A DNA stretch of 58,732 bases from the NCBI GenBank assembly GCA_006226965.1, contig SBGQ01000136.1, forward strand, positions 1 through 58,732, in the 5' to 3' direction. Positions within the stretch are counted from its first letter, which is position 1. Each line of letters opens with the position of its first letter. The notes under the pieces were generated by a model. It worked only from the letters and a program-made list of their open reading frames with translations, did no database searches and was not told the DNA's origin. Positions 44,301 to 51,697 of this stretch are shown here, in pieces. Origin of the DNA: a bacterium. GTDB taxonomy: Bacteria > Bacteroidota > Rhodothermia > Balneolales > M1805. The translations under genes and the position numbers were made by a program.

Positions 44301-44481
44301 AATTACCCTCAACATTAGTTGCCGCACCTCTGCCCAACTCTTTTATTAAGACGTTTGCACCGGGTAGTGCCTCATCTGTTTTTGAGTCGGTAACTTTACC
44401 GGTAATTTTTCCGGTTTGAGCAAAACCCAAAACTGGAACGAGAACCAGCGCAAGTAATACGACGTGTAACTTTCGTATCAT
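41308..44481 (-). CDS. SusC/RagA family TonB-dependent transporter
   Basis: A 1057-residue outer-membrane channel. A signal peptide (1-21, ending GFAQ) is followed by a carboxypeptidase-regulatory-like domain (about 24-110; GKITGKVTDSKTDEALPGANV), a plug domain (about 115-225; LNNIEKVEVVKGASASALYGAQGANGVINIITKKG is the SusC signature), and a 22-strand barrel to the C-terminal Phe (FGVRATF). It imports large substrates with energy from TonB. SusD follows 19 bases downstream. The 339-base upstream gap holds a structured leader and direct repeats, suggesting special control. Length is normal for the family. Confidence 0.97.
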   Translation of the reverse strand: MIRKLHVVLLALVLVPVLGFAQTGKITGKVTDSKTDEALPGANVLIKELGRGAATNVEGNYTISLLSPGTYTLQVSYVGYKSKEQKVEVGTQEVELTISLDSDFFGLDEVVVTGVGTETSKRKLAVSVESVGGDELRVAPVTSIDQALTGKIAGATITNVGMPGAGAAIQLRGINTFGNTTPLIIVDGIEVESGSIGTSPTGGDNQGISLFAGLDLNNIEKVEVVKGASASALYGAQGANGVINIITKKGTAGQTRVNLTVNERFDNFMRGNVAFTNLHGYPVDANGNIAGLSYNAAEGVWSAIDTDLNGKIDKSYQLNGEPLTLYDNLGALMQTGRQSEYALTVSGGDKSSTYSLSASNLDQSGIERFTNFGRKNFGVNYTTNLSEQVKVNAKVDVSNSTSRGNTESGNNIESPLYYVLGNDRFINIKDKDPNSGFYWPTQTIGNVQYNSLFFKEVNTKDLVINRFMPSINVNYRPFRFIEVDYKLGVDHYNAEFTETQINTSQIQPLHNPLFVKEGFVNVDNYKQTKINTILTGFLKFNFQEDFKMDLPIQSVTQLAYDYRETNYDRVSANGTGLPTLRGLNTLASTNNPTTGQYVSEFVTYGILLNQRFDYGDAFAFSVGGRYDRSSAFNEGEKVEFFPRGDVMIRLSTFDFWNPIENTVSDFKLRAAYGEAGTQPSPFQRIVTLTQSLIGSNGTLSSQTSISNANLGVQISKETEFGGNVTFKLGQTWFSSLDADFSYFSRINDFVIQGVAVAPSTGATSIVDNAFKLDSYGFDFTVNALVAYTKNFNWTSTLIFGKNKTTVDDISNNEAVTLSVESGNLYYFNEGDVFGAHYGFAAIKSLDEVDANGNRYIAEANVGNYAIVDGRVVNKTTKAIQYRTNQEVIGDPTPDFTMGFRNEFSIKNNLKVSMQWDYVSGGDIYNGTKQRMYQAFVHKDVSNAITVGDETGAFANYYWSAYKTGQKNDFFIEDGSYVRLRELSVSYDIAQLLSSVTNQSLVKNLVLSVSGRNLLTFTDYTGFDPEVTEGGAASTVRGYDYNTYPNFRSFSFGVRATF

Positions 44482-44528
44482 ATATTTATTTACCTCTTTG
44501 TTCTTTGTTTATTACTTCAGAGAAAGCC

Positions 44529-44601
44529 GGGGTTGCACTCAATAAACCTTAAGCAGGTTGGCAATTCGTAATCCTTCTCCTGTGCAGTCCGCACGCAGAG
44601 G
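44529..44601 (-). promoter_or_regulatory. Structured RNA leader of susC, class unassigned
   Basis: On the minus strand, CCU-[CUGC]-GUGC-GGACU-GCAC-AGG forms a bulged helix (44601-44579), and AACCT-GCTTA-AGGTT forms a hairpin (44559-44545) enclosed by UUGC/GCAA pairing (44564-44561 with 44536-44533). The region then runs GC-rich (CCCCGGC) into an A/T-rich stretch about 50 bases before the start codon. I could not match the known TPP, cobalamin, SAM, THF or preQ1 consensus patterns. The paired elements were found by eye; covariation is untested. Confidence 0.45.
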
Positions 44602-44637
44602 TCAATCTATTAGCTAGTTATGAACCTCAGAATCGAT

Positions 44638-44750
44638 TTGGGATAAGGAGTTTTATTTGGATGACGAACAGGGTTATTCCGTGATAAAAATTGGGCGGCG
44701 TGACGAAATGAGGTTTCCGAATTGGGATAAAAGGAGAAGTTTTGTGATAA
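44638..44750. repeat. Four GRGATAA-like direct repeats upstream of susC
   Basis: TTGGGATAA (44638-44646), CCGTGATAA (44679-44687), TTGGGATAA (44722-44730) and TTGTGATAA (44742-44750), start-to-start 41, 43 and 20 bases, close to four, four and two helical turns. They lie between the SusC start and the downstream end of the next gene. Same-face spacing is what a regulator binding direct repeats, such as a LytTR protein, would need. Confidence 0.45.
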
Positions 44751-44820
44751 ATAGTTCTTGTTTCTTTTGGTTTACAAAGTTTGATTCTACAGTAACTCCA
44801 CACATTCTTTAAAGTTCAGC

Positions 44821-45747
44821 TTATTCATACGGCCAAAGCACTTCTTTCTTTTCGTTGAATAGTCTAATCAATATTGGTCGAATCATTACACCTATATCAG
44901 TAGATAAACCCATCAGATATAATTCGTTTTCGCCATAACAAACTAAATGAGCAGCATAATGCATATCGAGTTGTTCTATCTGATGTACATCACCATTTTG
45001 AGAAACTTCTTTAAATTTTCTGCTCCCCCAATCGGCAACTACTAATGAATGATTTTCTAAGTCATAATCGTAATCAAAAATCTTATTCATCCCCAATGGA
45101 GCATTTTCAGGATGCTCTTCAAGTAGTGATTTCCATACTTTTATTGTTTTAAAATCTTCAGACAGTAACGTTATCTGTACACCGTCACTAATAAGAATTT
45201 GGTTGTTCTTTAGCTTACGAAGCCCGTTTATCTCATATGAGTGAGTGTATAACAACTCAAGCTCATTGTTCTTCAGCTTATAAATATTCGGGTATTTTGC
45301 ACAAACCAGCTGTTCCTCTTCATCAACATAAAACCCATTTGACCCAATATTAAACCTTTCTACTTCACCACCATACAACTTAATAACTGCTAACGTTGTA
45401 TCCATTTTATACAATACAAATTGACGTTTAGCCTCATTTCCATCACGATACGTTTCTAAGAAATAAAATGCCTCATTATTTGCGTAGCAAAAGACATCAC
45501 TTCCGCTATAGGTTGACACAAAAATAGGAACTACTTCGTTTGTTCCTTTGTCTATTGTAAAAAGCGCTGCATAATGTCCGCTATCCTCGAGGGGATGAAC
45601 AAATGTCCAAAACGGTTGATTATTAAACACGACTAAATCACCCTGAGGGTGCGCTTTACACACTACAAAAAAAACGAATGTCACAATAAACGTAATTGAG
45701 ACAACCTTTAATTGATTAATTCTATTTTTGAATTCAAATTTGACCAT
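44821..45747 (-). CDS. Exported beta-propeller-like protein, unknown
   Basis: A 308-residue protein not recognised by name. The N-terminus (residues 1-35) has a basic stretch and one hydrophobic segment (VVSITFIVTFVFFVVC), so it is exported or membrane-anchored; a Cys30 in FVVCKAH could be a lipidation site but the lipobox is poor. The rest is beta-rich with short blades such as GFYVDEEEQLVCAKYPNIYKLKNNELELL and HSLVVADWGSRKFKEVSQNGDVHQIEQ, suggesting a 6- or 7-bladed propeller. A 20-base palindrome 31 bases before the start may be its operator. It is upstream of susC on the same strand but separated by the 339-base regulatory gap. Confidence 0.75.
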   Translation of the reverse strand: MVKFEFKNRINQLKVVSITFIVTFVFFVVCKAHPQGDLVVFNNQPFWTFVHPLEDSGHYAALFTIDKGTNEVVPIFVSTYSGSDVFCYANNEAFYFLETYRDGNEAKRQFVLYKMDTTLAVIKLYGGEVERFNIGSNGFYVDEEEQLVCAKYPNIYKLKNNELELLYTHSYEINGLRKLKNNQILISDGVQITLLSEDFKTIKVWKSLLEEHPENAPLGMNKIFDYDYDLENHSLVVADWGSRKFKEVSQNGDVHQIEQLDMHYAAHLVCYGENELYLMGLSTDIGVMIRPILIRLFNEKKEVLWPYE

Positions 45748-46131
45748 ACATATTCAACTTAATTGTATTGTTTTAATCAGTACAGTAGTTACAGTACTTT
45801 TTAACCACACGTATCTAATTAGTCTACTTGCAACGCAATAAATACAAACTATACCCTTATAGTCCATCCAATATTTTTGGATTTCATTGAGAAATTGACT
45901 GTAATGGGTTTAGACCTAGCTACAAATAGAAAAGTTGAAGAATCATCTCAAATAAATTGGGATTAAAGATTTCATTTAGAGGCTAAGCGGAGTATATGTG
46001 GGGTTAAATCTTTCTAAACTGCCTTTGAGAATTATTGATTGATGAATTATCAAACAAACAATCAATCTTTATTTCCATTTATTTTATTAAAAATATACGT
46101 AGTCGCAATAACCATAAACCGTGAAATAATA
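45748..46131. other. 384-base gap, one palindrome, no gene
   Basis: Gap between the propeller-like gene and the nitroreductase gene, both on the minus strand. It is AT-rich, with a palindrome at 45779-45798 and a loose inverted repeat ATTGATTG...CAATCAAT near 46030-46065. No open frame of convincing quality and no RNA gene was seen. Confidence 0.6.
45779..45798. promoter_or_regulatory. Operator-like palindrome
   Basis: AGTACAGTAGTTACAGTACT is a 20-base dyad with 9-base arms, one symmetric A/A mismatch, and a 2-base centre. The centre is too tight for an RNA hairpin, so a dimeric DNA-binding protein is more likely. It ends 31 bases upstream of the 44821-45747 gene. Confidence 0.4.
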
Positions 46132-46806
46132 CTAATACACTCTCATAATCTCATCCAGCCTCTTGCGCTGAATCTTAGGCACTTTGCAATCATCAGACGG
46201 AAAACCGACCGGCATTAACAAAATCGGAGTTTCATTTTGTGGGCGATCTAAGATTTCATTCAGAAATTTCATTGGATTTGGAGTGTGTGTTAAAGTCACC
46301 AACCCGGCATGATGAATGGCTGTAATCAACATTCCAGCTGCAATTCCCACCGATTCATTCACATAATAATTTTTCTTTTTTTCTTCTTGATGAACTCGAT
46401 ACGATTCCTTAAACACAACAATTAAAGCCGGAGCCACATCGATATAAGCTTTCACGGCATCGGTTCCGAAAGGTGCTAAATCCTCTTTCCATTCCGGAGT
46501 AAAACGCTCGTCATAGTTCTTCTTTTCTTCTGCTTCAGCAGCTAAACGAATTTGATGCTTTATTCCCGGGTTTGTAACCAATGCAAAAAACCAAGGTTGT
46601 TTGTGCGCTCCGCTTGGCGCAGTTCCGGCCGTTGCAATTATGTGTTCTAACACTCCCTCGGGAATGGGTTCATCCGAAAAGTATCGAACGGAACGGCGCT
46701 CATCCATTTCCAAAAAAAACTCACGAGCTCTTTGCTGCATTTCAATAGCACTATGGCGTTTGGGCTGATAAGGAATAAATGGATGTTCGATCGACATGAG
46801 CTTCAC
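46132..46806 (-). CDS. Iodotyrosine deiodinase-like nitroreductase
   Basis: A 224-residue FMN enzyme of the nitroreductase fold. The sequence matches the iodotyrosine deiodinase subgroup rather than ordinary nitroreductases: ERRSVRYFSDEPIP start, AGTAPSGAHKQPW, and the active-site lid. In that subgroup the lid carries Glu-x3-Tyr with Lys 21 residues after the Tyr; here these are Glu94, Tyr98 and Lys119, exactly placed. These residues hold the zwitterion of a halotyrosine over the flavin. The C-terminal LMPVGFPSDDCKVPKIQRKRLDEIM is also typical. It should reductively dehalogenate iodo-, bromo- or chlorotyrosine, as shown for the Haliscomenobacter enzyme. No membrane anchor is present. It is divergent from a PD40 lipoprotein gene. 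Confidence 0.92.
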   Translation of the reverse strand: MKLMSIEHPFIPYQPKRHSAIEMQQRAREFFLEMDERRSVRYFSDEPIPEGVLEHIIATAGTAPSGAHKQPWFFALVTNPGIKHQIRLAAEAEEKKNYDERFTPEWKEDLAPFGTDAVKAYIDVAPALIVVFKESYRVHQEEKKKNYYVNESVGIAAGMLITAIHHAGLVTLTHTPNPMKFLNEILDRPQNETPILLMPVGFPSDDCKVPKIQRKRLDEIMRVY

Positions 46807-46906
46807 ATTTGGTTTTGAGTTGGAATCAAGATAAACTAAACTCGGCTTTTATGTTCGTCTTTATATGAAAGCCGGATTCTTTTAAAGCACACAATCGGGG
46901 TTTATT

Positions 46907-47848
46907 ATGGTTCGTTTTTTCGTTTATTGCTTTGTTTTGATGACTTTTGCTACAGGATGTAAACAGAATAAAAAACATAATTCATTAGAGCGTACAGTAA
47001 AAAGTGATTCTTTGGAATTAGTTTCTGAAGGTATTTCTACACTTTTATATGAGCGAGATTTCACAATACACCCATCAGGAAAATGGATATTATTCTCACG
47101 CGGGAATTTCGACCAATCGCAGATGGGAATTGTGTTATATGAATCGGAAAGCAAACAGGAAATAGCTTCTATTTCCGGAGTTTATCGTGATATCGAACCG
47201 TTTTTTAGTCCAAATGGAGAAATGCTATTTTTCGCGTCCAATCGTCCGTTTCCGGGAAGACCAGAATCCAAAGATTACAATATTTGGAGTGTGCCATTTA
47301 ATGCTGAATTAGGCACATTTGGGGAAGTTGTACCTCTTCCTGAAATCATTAACACTACTGGCGATGAATTTTATCCCAGTGTTACACAATCCGGAAATAT
47401 GTACTTCACAGCCGATTATAAAGGAATCAGTCAAAAAGAAGATATTTGGTTAAGCAAATGGATGAATGGCAAATACCAGCAACCGGAATTGCTGCCTGCT
47501 GAAATTAATACAGCGTTTTATGAGTTCAACGCTTTTGTAGCACCTGACGAATCGTTTATTCTGTATTCTGTTTATGGGAAACCCAATACTCCAGGAGGCG
47601 GTGATATCTGGATAAATCGAAAATCTGCGGATGGAAAATGGTTATCAGCAGAGATTCTTCCACAACCAATTAATTCATCCGCATTAGATTATTGTCCTTT
47701 TGTTGATATTCCAAACGGAGTCTTGTATTTCAGTTCGAACCGTAAAGCAACGAAATCTAATTCCGGTTTTACATTAAAGTCCTTAAAAGAACAAGCTACA
47801 CGTCCTATTAACGGTTTCGGAGATATTTACCGAATTCGATTTCAGTGA
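46907..47848 (+). CDS. PD40 (TolB-like) beta-propeller lipoprotein
   Basis: A 313-residue lipoprotein (lipobox TFATGC, Cys18). The protein has repeated PD40-type units of the form DF-x-P-S-x-D/N-G: YERDFTIHPSGKWILFSRGNF, IEPFFSPNGEMLFFASNRP, GDEFYPSVTQSGNMYFTADY, NAFVAPDESFILYSVYGKP and YCPFVDIPNGVLYFSSNRK. Such proteins form propellers related to TolB and the C-terminal part of Bacteroidota OmpA-like receptors; the role is probably binding. It is followed 60 bases later by the serine hydrolase gene on the same strand and may be cotranscribed. Confidence 0.92.
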   Translation: MVRFFVYCFVLMTFATGCKQNKKHNSLERTVKSDSLELVSEGISTLLYERDFTIHPSGKWILFSRGNFDQSQMGIVLYESESKQEIASISGVYRDIEPFFSPNGEMLFFASNRPFPGRPESKDYNIWSVPFNAELGTFGEVVPLPEIINTTGDEFYPSVTQSGNMYFTADYKGISQKEDIWLSKWMNGKYQQPELLPAEINTAFYEFNAFVAPDESFILYSVYGKPNTPGGGDIWINRKSADGKWLSAEILPQPINSSALDYCPFVDIPNGVLYFSSNRKATKSNSGFTLKSLKEQATRPINGFGDIYRIRFQ

Positions 47849-47908
47849 AACTTTGTGATTGTAGTTAAGTAGAGCGCTGCCAACTAAGCTATCACTTAAG
47901 ATAATCAC

Positions 47909-49231
47909 ATGAAAAAAACACTCGCTGCCATACTTTTTTTGGCTTTTAGCATACCGGCATTTGCACAGACTAAACAATGGGAAAAACTTGATGCCTACTT
48001 TGATACACTTGAGGTTCATCACAAATTAATGGGAAGTGTTGCCGTTCAACAAGGCGACTCAATTATTTATACGCGACAATTGGGATTCAAAAATACTACA
48101 ACACATGAGCGTCCCGATTCAGAAACACGTTTTCATATTGGTTCAATCACGAAAACCTTTACATCCACTCTCGTTTTAAAGGCTATTGAACAAGGAAAAT
48201 TGAGTTTAGATACACCGCTTAGCAAATTTTATCCAAAGATTGCCAATGCTGATTCTATAACTATAAAAATGCTTCTAACACACAGAAGCGGCATTCAGGA
48301 TTTTACAAACAAACCCGAATATGAAACTTGGTATACTCAAAAAAAATCTCAAAAAGAGTTAGAAGAGATTATTACTAAAGGCGGAAGTGACTTCAACCCA
48401 AATAGTAAAATGAGTTACAGTAACTCCAATTACCTTTTACTCACGTTTATTGTTGAAAAAGTAATGAAGAGCACCTATGCGAAGTTACTCGACCAATACA
48501 TCATTAAGCCTGCAGGTTTAACTCGCACCGTTTATCAAGGAGAAATTAAAGATTCTCAAAATGATGCCCATTCTTATAAGTACGAAAATGATAATTGGGT
48601 GAAAGAAAAAGAAACAGATCTTTCAATTCCACTTGGAGCCGGTTCTATTCGTTCAACTCCAAGTGATTTAACAAAATTTTATCGCGCTTTATTCACAGGA
48701 AAACTTTTGACTGAGGACTCAATTAATAAGCTAAAAAATGATGGAAATCGCATTGGTTTGGGCGTTTTTATTTTCCCGTTTAACGATAAAATCAGCTACG
48801 GGCATAATGGTGGAATTGACGGATTTAATTCAATGGCATCTTATTTTGAAGGCACTGAAATTGCATTTGCAATTACATCGAACGGCACAAAATACTCGTT
48901 AAACAATGTGGCTATTGCTGTGTTGAGTGAAACATTCGGAACCGATTATGAAATTCCGGTCTTCAAGAACATCAAACTTACATCTGAAGAACTTGATGTC
49001 TATTTAGGTGTCTATGCGAGCACGACTTTTCCTTTGAAAATCACTGTAACTAAAGAGGGAAATCAATTATTCGGTCAACCAGACGGACAACCCAAATCCC
49101 CTTTCTCTTCGATTGATGTACATACATTTGAATTTGAACAAGCCGGTGTGGTTTTAAAATTCAATCCGGAAACTAACGAAATGAGTTTAAAACAAGGTCC
49201 GCAAGAAATTCAGTTTAAAAAACAACAATAG
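47909..49231 (+). CDS. Serine hydrolase, class C beta-lactamase fold
   Basis: A 440-residue exported protein. A signal peptide (1-20, ending AFAQ) precedes a beta-lactamase/transpeptidase-like domain (about 25-350) with the catalytic S79-I-T-K82 (SxxK), Y170-S-N172 (YxN) and the third motif HNGG near residue 294. The final 90 residues form a separate beta-rich domain (DUF3471-like). The family covers D-aminopeptidases, esterases and penicillin-binding-like proteins; a true beta-lactamase is not implied. It ends at a bidirectional terminator shared with gmd. Confidence 0.94.
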   Translation: MKKTLAAILFLAFSIPAFAQTKQWEKLDAYFDTLEVHHKLMGSVAVQQGDSIIYTRQLGFKNTTTHERPDSETRFHIGSITKTFTSTLVLKAIEQGKLSLDTPLSKFYPKIANADSITIKMLLTHRSGIQDFTNKPEYETWYTQKKSQKELEEIITKGGSDFNPNSKMSYSNSNYLLLTFIVEKVMKSTYAKLLDQYIIKPAGLTRTVYQGEIKDSQNDAHSYKYENDNWVKEKETDLSIPLGAGSIRSTPSDLTKFYRALFTGKLLTEDSINKLKNDGNRIGLGVFIFPFNDKISYGHNGGIDGFNSMASYFEGTEIAFAITSNGTKYSLNNVAIAVLSETFGTDYEIPVFKNIKLTSEELDVYLGVYASTTFPLKITVTKEGNQLFGQPDGQPKSPFSSIDVHTFEFEQAGVVLKFNPETNEMSLKQGPQEIQFKKQQ

Positions 49232-49331
49232 ATATTGATGATACGCTTTCATTTGATATTACTATAAAGAACAACTTCACTAGATCAGAAACTTGTGTTT
49301 AATTAGTACAAAATCTGCTTTTAGTTTTGAT

Positions 49332-49369
49332 AAAAAAAGGGTCATGATTTCTATCACGACCCTTTTTTT
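49332..49369. terminator. Bidirectional intrinsic terminator
   Basis: AAAAAAAGGGTC-A-TGA (49332-49347), loop TTTCTA, TCA-C-GACCCTTTTTTT (49354-49369), with one A/C mismatch. It serves the serine hydrolase on the plus strand and gmd on the minus strand. Confidence 0.88.
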
Positions 49370-49371
49370 AT

Positions 49372-50451
49372 TTAATTACTTTTTGATTTAATTAACTCAA
49401 GTTCCAGAGTTTTCATATCCCCTTGAACCATGTCTTTAACTAAACCGTCCAAATCATACTCCGGCTCCCAACCTAATTGGGTTTTTGCCTTCGTCGGGTC
49501 GCCTATAAGTAAATCTACCTCAGTCGGACGGAAATATTTCGGGTCAACCTGAATAACGACCTCTCCGGTTGCCGCATTCTTACCCACTTCGTTGACTCCT
49601 TCCCCATCCCATTCCAGTTTGATTCCCGCTTCGGCAAACGCTACATCACAAAAATAACGAACCGTATACGTTTTTCCGGTTGCCAATACAAAGTCTTCCG
49701 GTTTCTCTTGCTGTAACATCATCCACATGCCTTTTACATAATCTTTGGCATGACCCCAATCACGTTTAGCATCCAGATTTCCCAGAAACAGCTTTGATTG
49801 TACACCTTTGGCGATACGAACCGCTGCGCGGGTAATTTTACGTGTTACAAAGGTCTCTCCTCTGATGGGAGATTCATGGTTGAACAGAATTCCGTTACAA
49901 GCATACATACCATAAGCTTCACGATAGTTTACAGTTATCCAATAGCCGTACAATTTGGCTACCGCATACGGTGAACGCGGATAAAACGGAGTATTCTCAT
50001 CATAAAAACCTTGTTCGTTTTTGTTCTCTGTCATCCCGCCATACAGTTCCGAGGTGGAAGCCTGATAGAATTTGGTTTTCTTTGTGAGTCCTAGAATGCG
50101 GATGGCTTCGAGAATACGAAGGGTTCCCAATGCGTCGCCGTTAGCGGTGTATTCAGGCGTTTCGAACGATACCTGAACATGAGACTGCGCAGCTAGGTTA
50201 TAAATCTCATCGGGTTGTACTTCCTGAATAATCCGAATCAGGTTGGTTGCGTCGGTTAAATCACCGTAATGCAAATAAAAAGGACGACCTTTAAAGTGTG
50301 GGTCGGTATATAAATGGTCTATGCGTCCGGTATTAAATGAACTCGAACGACGCTTGATTCCATGAACCGTATACCCTTTTTCTAACAATAATTCGGCTAA
50401 ATACGCCCCATCCTGACCGGTAACTCCGGTTATTAATGCTGTTTTCATCAA
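49372..50451 (-). CDS. gmd: GDP-mannose 4,6-dehydratase
   Basis: A 359-residue extended SDR that converts GDP-mannose to GDP-4-keto-6-deoxymannose, the precursor of GDP-fucose, GDP-rhamnose and GDP-perosamine for surface polysaccharide. The nucleotide-binding [15 protein letters not shown] is at residues 9-23, [19 protein letters not shown] follows, and the catalytic YxxxK is in [15 protein letters not shown]. The [19 protein letters not shown] stretch is also diagnostic. Length is normal. The usual partner genes (fcl, rmd, per) are not in the window, so the end sugar cannot be told. It is monocistronic. Confidence 0.98.
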   Translation of the reverse strand: MMKTALITGVTGQDGAYLAELLLEKGYTVHGIKRRSSSFNTGRIDHLYTDPHFKGRPFYLHYGDLTDATNLIRIIQEVQPDEIYNLAAQSHVQVSFETPEYTANGDALGTLRILEAIRILGLTKKTKFYQASTSELYGGMTENKNEQGFYDENTPFYPRSPYAVAKLYGYWITVNYREAYGMYACNGILFNHESPIRGETFVTRKITRAAVRIAKGVQSKLFLGNLDAKRDWGHAKDYVKGMWMMLQQEKPEDFVLATGKTYTVRYFCDVAFAEAGIKLEWDGEGVNEVGKNAATGEVVIQVDPKYFRPTEVDLLIGDPTKAKTQLGWEPEYDLDGLVKDMVQGDMKTLELELIKSKSN

Positions 50452-50613
50452 AAAAAATTGAAGTTTATAGTCTTCTATTATTACAATTTAAAAGTAGGGA
50501 TTTGTTTGGTTGCAAAAAGAATTAATTAAAACACTTAGAATAGCTTATTGCTAAGGGTTTTAACTGCTAAATTCTCACAGAATATGCAACAAAGTTTTCA
50601 AACTTCGCCTTTA

Positions 50614-51477
50614 TTAATCCACTAAATAACGTTTTGTTAAATCGCCGAACTCATCAATTCTTCGGTCTCTGAAAAACGGCCATATACGACGTTGAGCATC
50701 CATTTTCGCGATATCAACTTCAGCGACGAGTATTTCTTCCTGATCTCCAGCCTGTGCAATTACTTCACCAAACGGTGCAGAAACAAAAGAATGTCCCCAA
50801 AACTTTGTACCGTTTTCAACACCAATACGATTTACAGAAGCAACATAACAACCGTTTGCAATACTATGCGAACGCTGAATGGTTTGCCATGCATCACGAA
50901 AACGAACTTTTTCTTGTTCTGACTCATGCTCTAATGTCCCAATAGCAGTCGGATAAAATAAAATCTCAGCGCCATGCATAGCAGTGAGTCGGGCAGCTTC
51001 CGGATACCATTGATCCCAACAAATAAGCACTCCAATAGTGGCAAACTTAGTCTCAAAAATTTTAAACCCAATATCACCGGGTGTGAAATAAAACTTTTCG
51101 TAAAACCCTGGATCGTCGGGAATATGCATTTTGCGATACTTACCCAAATAGGTTCCATCTGCATCAATCACAGCTGCCGTATTATGATAAATTCCCGGCG
51201 CTCTTTTTTCGAAATACGGAACGATTAAAACCACTCCCAATTCTTTTGCTAAATCTGACATCGCATTTGAAATAGGACCGGGAATAGCCTGAGCCCATTC
51301 GAAGTAAGCCTCGTCTTCAACATGACAAAAATAAATGGTATTAAACATCTCCTGTAAACAAATAATCTGAGCTCCTTTTTGTGCGGCTTCTCTAATTTTT
51401 TGTAAATGATTTTGAAGATTTTTTTCCGGGTTTTGATGTCCAACTGTTTGAACCAATCCTAATTTCACTTTTGCCAT
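50614..51477 (-). CDS. aguB: N-carbamoylputrescine amidase
   Basis: A 287-residue carbon-nitrogen hydrolase (nitrilase superfamily) that cleaves N-carbamoylputrescine to putrescine, ammonia and CO2. The catalytic triad motifs are Glu in ICLQEMFNT, Lys in YRKMHIPDD and Cys in GVLICWDQWYPEAARL. These match the AguB subgroup, including the ending RDRRIDEFGDLTKRY. The start at 51477 gives MAKVKLGLVQTVG; an earlier ATG at 51522 would add 15 unconserved residues. It completes the pathway begun by agmatine deiminase at 13415-14464. Arginine decarboxylase, the first step, is not in the window. Confidence 0.96.
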   Translation of the reverse strand: MAKVKLGLVQTVGHQNPEKNLQNHLQKIREAAQKGAQIICLQEMFNTIYFCHVEDEAYFEWAQAIPGPISNAMSDLAKELGVVLIVPYFEKRAPGIYHNTAAVIDADGTYLGKYRKMHIPDDPGFYEKFYFTPGDIGFKIFETKFATIGVLICWDQWYPEAARLTAMHGAEILFYPTAIGTLEHESEQEKVRFRDAWQTIQRSHSIANGCYVASVNRIGVENGTKFWGHSFVSAPFGEVIAQAGDQEEILVAEVDIAKMDAQRRIWPFFRDRRIDEFGDLTKRYLVD

Positions 51478-51562
51478 GGACAATTTTAACAGGTTACATA
51501 TTGATTTTCGCCAAAGATACAAAGCTTAATCTGCTTGAACTCGAAATTTTTATCTCTACTTT

Positions 51563-51597
51563 TTGGGGAACAGCATTCGAAATAATTCGTATTTTTG
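51563..51597 (+). promoter_or_regulatory. Possible Bacteroidota-type promoter of pckA
   Basis: TATTTTTG at 51590-51597 matches the -7 consensus TANNTTTG at every fixed position. TTG at 51563-51565 could be the -33 element, with a spacer of 24 bases, slightly longer than usual. This would leave a leader of about 95 bases before pckA. Confidence 0.4.
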
Positions 51598-51697
51598 AGT
51601 CAGAAAAGCGGTTCCATAGTACCATTTTTCTCAAAACAAACATGAGCAAGAGAACATAATTTCAGCTCAACACATCACGTTCACAAAAACAACATGT

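Noticed and set aside
44482-44640. A known riboswitch (TPP, cobalamin, SAM) before susC
   Set aside because: Conserved cores of these classes were looked for and not found; only general hairpins are supported.
47909-49231. A true antibiotic-resistance beta-lactamase
   Set aside because: SxxK, YxN and HxG are shared by esterases and peptidases, and the additional C-terminal domain is typical of non-resistance family members.
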